From the NCBI GenBank assembly GCA_013397845.1, contig VZTG01007794.1:1250082-1314081 (forward strand): 64,000 nucleotides of DNA. The letters are read 5' to 3'. The notes under the pieces are model-generated. The model ran no database searches and was not told the origin of the DNA. It saw only the letters and a list, made by a program, of their open reading frames with translations. Numbering within the stretch: position 1 is the stretch's first letter; every line of letters begins with the position of its first letter. The DNA comes from Melanocharis versteri (Eukaryota; Chordata; Aves; Passeriformes; Melanocharitidae). Of this stretch, positions 24,501 through 36,500 are shown in pieces. A program made the position numbers and the translations under genes.

Positions 24501-27500
24501 AGTGCTGAATAATAACTGCTCAAAACAAAGACCTTATAAAGATGTTTGTTTTCTGCAGCAGTTAGTCTCCTCAGTGTTTCATCTGAATTCACTACTCGCT
24601 CCAAAGCGCTTTAAGTATTGTCACTGCTCCTGAACCACACTCTACATGCAGAAGCAATTTGGCTGCCTCAACAACCTGATGTGATCATTGATGTGACCAG
24701 TTGCAGCTTAAATGCCGTGAAGAAAAATTTAGATGAATCTAATACTAAAATCTGAAAACATATTATTGCCTTTTCCTTAAGAAATATTTATTGTAGGACA
24801 ATAAATAAAAATGTCAACCATGTTAAAACTCATTAAAATTTAATAATACTTTATAAACACTTTCATGTCCAAAATTAACATATGATTTTGTATTTGTTTT
24901 TTACTCCTTCACTTACATTTTCTTTCCTTCCCTTATAAAATTAATCAATGGCCTTTATACGTCTATACAATCACTTAAATATGTTTAAAATATTAAATAG
25001 AATGATATTTAAATAATTGTGTGTTATCTTGACACAAAGTGTATCAGCTTCGAAAATTTTACAACGCACTGCCAGAAGACGACAGAACCGATTTATTTCA
25101 AATCACTCAGTATCAGTCTTCATAAAGCAGCATATGGTCTTATCATGGCAGGTAAAATATTTTACCTTCTATAATAACGCAGAGCAGCTAATTTATCTAC
25201 ATGCTGTATAATCAGATAAACAATTTCAGCTGCACTATGAAAACCTGTAGGCAAGGGAAAAATTTATCCCCCACCACTTTATTGATTTTTCCACATATAC
25301 ATTCATATGATTGTTAACAATAGAGGCTATTCTTTCTTCCATCTCCTTCTTCTATTACCTTAAAGCAAGCCTTTCTTTTCAACAGTGAAAATATTTGCAG
25401 TTTCTACAGCTGCAGGACAAAACAGATTTAAACAGAGTTGCTCAGGGGAAAAGGAAGGGGGGGAAAAAAAAAGCTCTGCAATATTCAGTTGCAAGTAAAG
25501 CAGAGTGAATGACAACTTTCAAAGCTACCACAACCATTTACTAATGTGCTGCTATAGCAAATAAGTCTAATTTTTTTTGACAGCACCAAATTAGATTTAT
25601 TGCAGAAACTGCTGCATAAATAGCATATGGCTGTGTTATACTACCTATTTCAAATCCCTGTAATGTTTCCTCCCCTCCCTGCTCAAAATGGATAATCGAG
25701 CCAGCTATAAACCTTCTGCAGACGAGATATATACAAGTTCAAAAAGCAGATGCAGGACACGAAGAATTTTTTTGTTAAAATTGTCTAAAAAATATCACGT
25801 ATCTTGATCAAACAAAACCAGGTAGTAATAGGTAAGATCTCCCTCGTTACACTTCAGGATTTTATTTCCCCCTTTCCTCGATAAAATTGTTTTCATTTCT
25901 CTTTCAAGCTGACAGTCATCAACACGGGGCATGACCTCGTAATCCTCTCACACATGACTACCTCTTAGTTGCACAAGATCCTATTGATCTTTACTTCTTA
26001 CGTGAGTCAAATTATTCATGTGACTCAAGATCAGAAGGCTCGGACCTCCATTCATTCCTCTCAAGCCCTCATTTACGAGTAGGGAAGTGCCTCCTCCGAG
26101 CAAATATAAAACATCAGAAAACTGGTTCCATGCATTGAAGGGGCCCAGCCCTGTGGGAAGGCGCCGACCTACAGCTCCCCCGCCTTTCAGTGGGAGCAAA
26201 GTTTCCCTATCGGTTTCCTGGATCAGTCCCCGGACCCACGTGCTTTCGCATTTCTGTCTCTCGCCACATTCTCCGTTCGCTACCCTGCTCCGGTAAAACG
26301 CGAANACCTTGCAAGGTCTCGCGTGCGGCCGGCGGGCGCACCACTGCACACATCGCGCTCGGCTGCGGCTACCCCGCCGCTCGCCTGGCGGTGGTCAGTC
26401 CTCCCAGCTGCCCTNCAGGGCCGGGAGCGAAAGCCCCGCGTCTCGGAGGGAGGAGGGGGCGCGACGCGGCCGGCGGGACGCGCTCNTCCGTTACTGTCTG
26501 ATTAGCTCTGCGAAGGAGCCCCTCCCCGGCCAGCTTTCCCCGCCATCTGTTCCACACGCGATGGCTGCCGCCCAGCAGCCTCGCGCTGCCCTCCTACCTG
26601 GCACCCGGCTCCCGGCCTTACCCCAAAGTGCTAACACAGGTTCTCGCTGCTGGCAGAGTCAGGATTTCATTACTACTACTTTGACAAGTGCAGGGTTGTT
26701 TGTAATTTCTCTTTTATCCTGATTTTGATTGTACAACCACCTCCCACTGATTCAGTTTGCTTCAGTTTTGTTGCTCACAGATTTTACTCTCCACATTAAT
26801 CTCCCTCTGGCATGTTACTGCATCTGTTCCCTTTTTTATTATTAATTTTCAAATTCCCACCATTTTTGACAAAAAGGAGGTAATCTACACTCTGCTTCTG
26901 CCCATTTCATTTTCTTTAATTTGGAAGATAAGTATGAAAGCGTGCCAAAGAAGTTAATTCTCCGTTAACAGTTTATTTTCTGGCATCCTGATGCCTTTGT
27001 ATATGAAAACCAGATAGAAATAAATGTTGACTGAATCACAACAACATAGTCGCAACCGTCCCTACATTTAATGAAAAGTAAACATACGAAGCAGAATCTA
27101 AAAAGTTTATTAGTTGTCAGAGTTGTTTCACGTTATCACTCATCCTTGCATTTTAAAATAGTGATTTTGTATCTGATGAGCAGACTATAAAAAAATTAGA
27201 AATCAATCACTGGTTACACCTCATTTCTGCTTCCTCCCCCCACACCCCCAATTCTGGTGTTATTGGTCCTTTCATCAGTCAGTCAGTCTGAGAAGATTAA
27301 GCATATCTCAGTCATTTAATATTAGTAGCAACATTTCTCCAAAACTCCTTTCCAGCATAGACGATGGACTGTGAGGTGCTAAAATTGTTGGAAAAGGCAT
27401 GGTATTAAGCATGTTGCTAACTAATAGATACTACTAGAAAAAAAACCCCAATAAATACTAAGTATTGTGCAACTCCCTAAGAAGGCTGCGTATAACCACC

Positions 27501-30500
27501 AGGAAGTTTACATTTTATCATTTAATAGTATAGCTTAATTAGGGAAATCAATCAATGAGGCAGGCTGCAAATTCTAACAAGGAACACCGGTGATGACATA
27601 CAGCTCAACACCAGACCTTCAGAGATTAAATAATGCCACATTAACCTGGAAGGGTATGTGCTTTATTTATTATATGTGTAATAGAAATTAGCCTTAATGG
27701 AGTCACTGAAACTAGCAAGAAGCACCAATGCACAGTAGGATGGCTATAGCACTACTAAAATCCAATTGGCACTTCCTTAGATATGCTGCTTTTTAGAGAT
27801 CACATCTTTGTCAAAAAGAGGGAAGAAATATCACGTAATGGGGAAAAAAACAATAATCAAAAAAACAACACCCACTGACTCACTGTAATATAAATTTTAG
27901 TCCTTCAAGAGAGTGACACAGGGAATTAGGGCAGCTTGGCGGTCACCTGAATGTGAAAGCAAGTGTTCGTTTAGTAATTTTTCCCTACCTACAAGCTGAC
28001 CTTCAGAAGTTCTTACAGTGTTTCATATGAGCAAACAAGAATAATAAAATTTAAACTAAACTAAATCTGTTTCTATTCTAGTCAGTTATATTTCCTATCA
28101 AATTTCAGACGGCATTTCAGTCAAAAATATCTCGAGCCATCTCTCTCTCTGTCTCTCTATCTGTCTTAAAGGGTGAGAAAATGCATGATGACAATAAAAT
28201 TTCAATTTTGAAATTTGATGATTCCCTTGCTTCTTAGGATTTATTTAACTTCTTTGGCATGTGTAAACAGGAACTACATCTGACTGCAACTGAAACAAAT
28301 AATACCTTCAGATCTGGTTTGAAAGAAAAAGAGGAATGTTTTTTAATGATGATCGTTACACAAGAATAGTGAAAAAAATTTTTACATTAGATGGCACACT
28401 AAGATCCGGACAAGTTGTTAATATCTTGCATCTTTTATATGATCTTTTCCATGACCATACTGACATGAGTTTTAATGACTATTTTCTCATTAACTATGAA
28501 CAACAGACCTGTATTTTTTCTACTCTCTGAAGAAGGGTTTCAGGTAAGTTTCATTAGCAACAGCTAACCTTGCCAAAGTAACAGCAATTGACTTAAGAAC
28601 TAATTTCATAAGATTCTCATATTACAGTAACCTCAAAGCTGAAACTAGGGCAAAAGAAACTCCCAGGAAAACTTTAAACAATCATGGTCAGTCTCATAGC
28701 ATGTAAAGGGTGGTGGCATCTGCACAGACTCTGGACTGACAAGCAAAACTACACAGTAGAAGTTCTGTATTTCCCCAGTCTTTTGAAGACATACAAATTA
28801 GAATTACTAACTAGATTTAATAGCAGAAAGTGCATGTTAATAGCAAGTATTTCTAAGCAACATATTGCTCCAGGAAGAAAGGTGACAGGAAAAGGCAATT
28901 TTAAACTCTGTGGCAATGGTTTAGAATAGCTAATTGTAACCTTTTTTTCTTCATTTTTAACAAGTACATTTTGTTAACTTAGAAGCTGTTTAGCTGGTAA
29001 TCAATCAACAGTGTCTGAAAACTAGGATACAGCAAAGAAGTGGGACTCCTGGAGAAGAGTGCTGTTCTGCAGAGTACTTTCTTTTCTCATTATGACACAG
29101 ACTGCATGTTTTTTCTCATTTATTCCTCTCATATACATTTACCTCATTTTTGTACATTAAAATCCAAAGTTCTTGTATTCATTTTATAATCCTATTTATT
29201 TGCAATATCCAAACTTAGAATCAGTGGATGGATTAGTGAAGCTTCTCTCCTTAGTAATACAATAATTCATACAAAACAAAGAATTCTTTCTGTATCTTCT
29301 CAGCTACCTCCAATTTCTGCCAGAACAGCACAGACAGGTCACGCAAGGCAACAGAAAGACTATCCACAACGGTGTAACAGCAGTACAGGCCTCCCTCAAC
29401 TCCAGCGTTGTGAGAAGACTTGGAGTGAACCAGCTGGTCCTCTCCTGAAAAGAAGGGAATCAGCAAGACGAGGCCAAGGCCAGAATACCCAAGAGATGCA
29501 CTAAATCAGTGCAATTTCTGCAGCAACCTCCCACAGGCAGGACTCTAGAGCTTAAAATCTGTTTTCCTTGGCAAGCGCCACAGTGAATGAGTCTACAACC
29601 CCCATAGGATTGCTATTACCCCTACCCTTCAAGTATTTTCACTGACACAATTGCCATTTGAGGTGAAGGGAATAAATGAAAGAAGGCAAACCATAAGTGA
29701 ATATAATTTACATGCAATAACTATGGATGTACCAATCCATGAAAAACATACTGAGTTCAAAATGCAAAACTAATGCCACTAGAGACATGTAACTTTTATA
29801 CCTTCATTAACACAGAAAACCTGTTCTGCCAGGAGGTGAGCTGAGAAGAAGAAAGAGTACAGGCTAAGGACAAGTTTCATTTCAGTAGGGGATGTTTTCC
29901 TCTGCAAGGCAGGGAAAACAGGCAGCACTACGAGAACATTTCAAACCCTGCCCTACGAATTTCAGTTCAAGGGGAAAACAGGGAACAGCTCAGGAGCAAC
30001 GAATCGCTCATCTCTTTTTTCCCCTTCTTCTTCAAGCAACATCACCTAACGTATTCCTGGAAAGCAGACAGACACACCAAGTGTACAGAGAACACAAAAA
30101 TCTACAAAGTGTTACAGAATTTGGGGAATGTCAAAAAGAAAGATTTGAACCTATTTCCCATGCCTCAACATTTTTCCAATAAATACATGTCAGCATAGAA
30201 AACATTTCAGTTCTTGTAAGGAGATGCCAAACATGAACACACAGTATCACAAAACCGCCCCAACCTAACCCCAAAAAAATAAAACAAAACCCAACCAACC
30301 AAACAAACCTACAAAAAAAACCCCAAACAAGCAAAAAAGCCCCAAGGAGATCAGGACTTGCACAAGAGTGTCTGCACTAGGTCAAAGAAGTCACGGCAGT
30401 TCAGCATCTGTCTCTAAAAGCAGATGTCTGTGAAATTGTATGAGAACAAGGCCAGCACAGAGCATTACTTGCCCAAAATACTGTTCCCAGCCTCCAGTGA

Positions 30501-33500
30501 TTTGCATCCCAGAAACTTTCCAAGTCAGAGACCATACATTGAAAAGCTACCTGAATCATCTGTACGTTAGGTATCCAGCTTTAATTACTTTGCTATGTAA
30601 AAGCAGGCAGTAGTCCTCATTTTTACATTTTGAGTATTTTCACAGAAAAAAGAAATTAAAAATTATAAATTCGCTACTCAGATTTCCTCCAAGATATCCA
30701 GAGCTTTATTGCATATAATCAGCCTTTGCTAAAAGGAGCGTGGTAAAGCCATTTGGTTAACTATCACAACAAATCATTATTAATAAAGTTCTGCTAAATC
30801 CAAACTTTAGATATCTTAACAACTCACCCAAAACTTTTTTCAAGTTCATTAACCTCTAGCATATTTTTTTCTCTAAATACAGGCTGTTAGAGTGGTACTT
30901 TCTTCCATCTGTTAAACAACCGTGCTCTGAATTACACAGAAATTCAGCTGAATAAAAAAATGATTCATTGAATTTAATAGTTTAGACAAGGCTCTATTTT
31001 ATTTCCATTTACTCAATGGCAGAGTTCTCACAAAGCCCAAAAAGTACAAGACTTGGATAAACACACAGACTTCTGTTAAGTGATAAAAATCTGAGCTTTT
31101 TTTTTCCCCCATGAAAAATTTAAACTAACTTAACTTTTTCCCTTAAGTACTGAGTAAAAGCTGCCAGATTTGTTTATGGATGTTCATTCTTGGGGGGAGC
31201 AGGGCAATGGAACAAAAAACCCACACACAACTAAAAGCCCGCAAACAGTTGGACAATAGCATTTTCCAAGGCAAAAGGAACAAAGTTCTGCAGTTACCGA
31301 AACTCAAGTTGCAGTGAATAATTGGCATGTCAACCTTATGGAGTCTTCTAGAAACATGTAATGAACAGTGCAGCAAAAGACATTGGGAACGATACCCAAG
31401 GATGGAATATGCTCAGGGGAAGTCTCTCATCACACATTGCATTGTACATCTTCACTGAGCAAGAGACTGAAACATCCTTCTCACATACTTGAGCTTACCT
31501 CATATAGAAAAGATTATGCTCACTTATATATTTATATACATATTCCTGGTCATTCTGCTGAAGAATTTTCAGGTTATTAATCTGAGAACTCCTATGCTTA
31601 AAGGTACTGCTCTACACTCAAACATTTCAAATATATTTGTCCTACCAAGCACAGCAACAGAAGAAAAAGGTAGCTGCAGCCCCCCTTGCTCTTCTTCCTG
31701 CCTAAAAGCATGCCACCTCATCACCAGAGCTGAACGTTGCCTCTTCTACACACTACCAATTCACTTCTATAAATTGTAGTTCATAACTCACTTTGTAGTT
31801 CACAACTCACTTATTCAAATCTCCACTTCTAACACGACTGAGGGCTGCTCGTGCAGTCAATGACTGCAAGCATCTACAACAACTGTGGGGAAGCCTGTGG
31901 CAAAAAATTAGCAGAATGAAATTGGTACTACAGCATGTAATAGGATAAGGGGTACCTGGTGAGGTGCAGTTGGTGCTCAGATTTACTCAGCAGTTCTGTC
32001 AGTTTTAGGCACTCCTCTCTGGCTCCTGTCACATCCTGCTGGGCTTGTTCCAAACGCTGTTTGTTTCCACTCAGCTCTAATCCCAGTTTTTCTATTTTCT
32101 TAGAAAATTATGGAACCAAAGAAAGTATATTTAAGAAATACATAGAGATACATTTTAAGAAAGAAAAATGTGATCAAAGCACCTGAAAATAATGCACACT
32201 TCTGTTTTTGAACAAAAGTAGGTACTTCATAGAAACTTCAAAATAAGCAAATTAAAGTATTTGAAATTACATTCTTATGAAAAGGCAAAATGTGTTTCAT
32301 ATTTAAATAGTCTAATATACAATCAATTTTATTGTGTTCATGCAGCTTAAGAATTACAGGCATTCAAGTATTTTCCAATTTTCTCATGTGAAGGCTCCAT
32401 ATTCGTGGCCTGAATTCACTGTGCTAGAGAGCCAGAAAGGCAGAGGAACAGTGGCCATCTTCGGAAGCTGCTTGCTCTTGTGATAATTAATTTATTTTTC
32501 TTTTTTAATGCCTATTACATAACCAATGACAAGTGGGCAGTTAGCTTTGTCACCTAATGTTACACAAGAGAATAAAGGTAATTCTGTGATTTTACCATTA
32601 TTGAAAAGAAGTAATTTATGACTTCTATCTGAACCCTAAACATACCAGCTGCTGTTAATCCTATTATTTTATTAATATCACTAGTCCTTGTATGTCAACA
32701 TAGTAACTACAGTTGATGAGTCTATTAATTTATTTTACAAATAACCATAGTCAAGTTTGCATGACCAGCATCTTCAATTCCAGTGATACATACTACACTT
32801 ACGTTATATCAATCATATTGTCAGCAATTTAAAAAATTTTCATAAAAATTCTCAGAAGCAATCTATTTTTCTTCAAGTCCATATACAACATACAAGTACC
32901 TGTAGGAATACATCTGTAACACAATACTATACTTTGTCCTAAGGATGCTTTTAAGAAGGCCAGTAGAATACAGAATAAGCTGACAATATAATTTTATCAT
33001 GTAGTAACTGTTCTGCACTAACTCCCTACATAAATATTTATTTGTCATTGGGGCTGGAGGGAACTTGCGTGTTTTTCAGTCAACTAAACTGTGAAAGGTC
33101 ACTTGTAGTACAGAATAAAATTGTTCATATAAGGAGTTAGTGCTGAATAGCTATTATACTTTAAATTCATGCCATAGCTTATTTGTGATAGCTTGCTTAT
33201 GTAGACAAGACAAAATATCTTCTTTAATTAATGAAATTATTCATTCAAACATCCTACAAGAACAAATGGGTATAACCCCACGCCAATACAAACATCTGAA
33301 GCACCTAAAGTTCCTAACAACGTCATCTCTTTTCCTCCCATAAAAATGTTAACCTAAACTACTTACATTAAGTTATGATGTCAGACAAATACAATCTCTT
33401 CATCCAAAAAAACCACCGCCATTTCAAAAGGTTCGGGTTTCTTTAATTTTGCCATTTACTTCACTGTACACTTTTTTCCCCCCAAGAGCACTCAACAAAG

Positions 33501-36500
33501 GTTCATGAAGGAAATTTTGATTAGAATTTAAATGTTACCTTGCTTTATCACGTGCACCTCCTACCAAATTATATTGGGAATTCCAAGTTCAAATGCAAAG
33601 ATAGTAAAACTATCTACAAAATTGTTAATACTCTTCCCTTCTAAAGAATATAACAACCTATTACACTGACAGAATATTTTAAAATCAGGTAGTCAAAGAT
33701 ATTCAGTTACAAATGCTATGCATTTTCACTTTGAATGGACTTTTGCGTATTTTAAATAAAAGTCTCAATGGGTTCTCTATTTTTCTTAACAGTAGCAGTT
33801 CTAAGTGTTTTTTCTCTGTTCACAGTAAACAGGGACATGAACTCTTCACTGTCTTACAAGTTAAAGGTAGGGAAGTTCTGCAATATTCCTAAGGTTTGCT
33901 TTAAAAGTGCATCCATTCAGCACACCTTTAAACAAACCCAAACCACAAATTAGTCCAAAAGCATCAGCTAAGTACTTAAAAAAAGCACAACCACAGCTGA
34001 GAAGATAAATACACTCTAGATCGCCCCTTCAGCGAAAAGTTTCAAGGAACAGATGGGCTTTACACCATTGCCTCGAGTTAAACAGGCTCAGTCAGGTTTT
34101 GACACAGACCCACAGAAGGAAGCAAATTCCAAGTGCAAGAACCTCTGGTGAAAATGTTTCGTTTCAGTCAGCCAGATGTTGAACCTTCAGGGCTGAACTC
34201 AAGAACACATCCATAGATTTTAGTTGTCATGAAAGTGCAGGGGGAAATTCTCCGATAGGGAAGTGTCACTTCATGCCAGGATCTTTAAACATTCACAGGT
34301 GTCTTATAATTTCTATTAGAAGTACCAAGAAAACAAACATGCGTCTTGAAAAACAATTTTACTTGTGCTACTTTCATCAGTAATTCCAAAATCCAGTATC
34401 AGCTCCTTTACACTCATGCACACATGTACACATCTTAAAATACCAATGTTTGGAGGTGCTTGCAGCATGACCTATATGAAGAACAGTAATTCTACGCAAG
34501 AATTCTGGTAATGACCGTGGCAGAAACAGCAGACAACCTCATGAGAAAGGGATGGCAGAAAAATGCCACCCAATAAAACATGTTAACAGCAACTCAGGAA
34601 CAGCCAATCCGGGTGTATTTAGGCTTATGAACTAAATTATTCTTTTTGAAACACCAAAAAATGTTCATTGAAAACAATTTGGTAAGAGCCACACACCACA
34701 CCACATTTACAGGCTGAAAACAGACCATACTCTCAACACTGCGGGATACTTCAGTTTAAAACCTCAGTTTTTAAACATGAACCCTCAGAATCTGAGACAT
34801 GTTTGTATAATAAAAAATAACCCACTTCTCTCTCTTGTCAACAATAATAGTCTCACAAATACACTCTGTCCTGAATTCTGAAATATATCAAGTCTAGTCC
34901 ATCATTAGGTCATCACAATGTAACTGGGATTTAATCTACAGAGAAATTACAAAATCAGTGAATCTTCTTCACTGTTCCTGGAGGGAACCTTATGCAGCAG
35001 CATTTCTCTCAGTTTTTACTCAGAATAATTTTCGTGTTACTTCAGTTACCATTTCTTCTATCAGGAAGCTGCAAGCAGTTCTGTAGCTGCTATCCAGGCC
35101 CCAGTGTAATTGTAGGGACAGAAACAGAAACAAACTACCAACTAAAGCATTTTGCTGACAGCTCTGTTTTTCATGCAGTGTTAATTTGATCCCTCAGTGC
35201 CTTTCACCTGTGATACAGCTTTTTACCACATGATCAGAAAGTTATTTCTTCAAGGTACTTAACTTTTCAATGTATGTGAGAGACAAGAGATGGAGCACAG
35301 AACTGCAAAAAGACAGATGACAATCTTGCATTTAAGAAAATCTGAAACAGATTTTCAGTATAACAAGGAACAGAATTATCATAATGTATACGTACAACAA
35401 GACTACATTAAGGTTAGAACAGGCAACTTCTGGTGCTTAACTCTGCAACTTTAATGTTCTTATTACTTCTGCACATAATTTCAAAAGTACTATTTAATAT
35501 GTCTTGCTCTGCAGTTGCCCAAACTCCCAGGAATATCAACAGGCACTGTGCATGGAAAGATGGCAGGCTAAACCTCAGTAGGAGAAACACCATTATTAGT
35601 AAGCTGAAGCACACTAACACCATCCTGCATCCGTATTCAGCTCAGTTACACAAAAGAAGATTTACTTATATGAAAATGAAGCATTGGTGAAGTACCACTG
35701 CAGTAAAATTTTATTCTACATCAGTTATTCTTTTTTCAGTATTACCACCGACCACCTTTTATGTTTTAAGTTTTCCACTTCGGAGCATATAGGACCCTTT
35801 TGTATATTTTCTTGAAGCACTGAAGTGCTTTCAGTTCTCATTCATTAGTTTGTGATGCATTTAAAAATTATCTTCAGATTTTCACAATGCATTTTTAGGG
35901 GAGGACACTGGAGATGCTCATTCAGTGACATAAATACAACTTACTGGAAAACAGATGATTTCTCAAACACTGAATCAATCTAACCTGACATTATCTTCAC
36001 CTAACAATACTTATACATGTTGCAAAAATGTGCTTTTTAATTAACTAGACATCTCTAGCTCTGTAAAATCTGATTAAATGAAATAATAATTTCATTCAAA
36101 ACAAGTCAAATTAAAGATTTAAATAATTATTTAATTATTTTCATACTAATACTGATTCTATTGTATGCAAAAAACTACGACTTTAAATTTCAAACTAGCA
36201 GATGTTTTTCATAGAATTTTACATAACAGCAAACTGACACAAAAGACAAATAATTTTTTTTAACAAATGAGAACGATTAAGTGGTGATAAAAGAACTTGT
36301 ACTCTGAAGAAAATGCAAAAAACAACTTTAGAAGACTTTTAACAAAATGAAAAACAAACTAAAACCAAATTAATTCTTAAGTGATTTATGACATTCACTG
36401 TTGTCCCAGTATGTTCACACATCAGGTGAAAAAATACACAGTATAACCTAAAAAGTAAATTCTGCACTGACTGTATCATTGCCCAAATTCTGCAGTAAAA

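Larger units (their letters stand above)
12647..31955 (-). other. SDCCAG8 intron 13 (largest intron)
   Basis: 19.3 kb intron. It holds the CpG island at 26130-26640, a moderately GC-rich patch at about 23740-23960 with a CCAAT word, enhancer-like segments at about 13020-13230, 21170-21400 and 25480-25680, a CT-rich simple repeat at 28140-28166, and A/C-rich tracts at about 13451-13470, 16030-16089, 18856-18884 and 30250-30345. Open frames at 16814-17269, 20603-20941 and 21916-22389 look like chance. Confidence 0.8.

Noticed and set aside
26309..26560. Upstream part of the 137-codon plus-strand frame in the CpG island
   Set aside because: Arg/Pro/Ala-rich translation of CpG-dense DNA, passing through two N bases; not credible as coding sequence.
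28140..28166. CT-rich tract considered as a CRISPR-like or satellite array
   Set aside because: Simple dinucleotide microsatellite with no spacer structure; CRISPR is not expected in vertebrate DNA.
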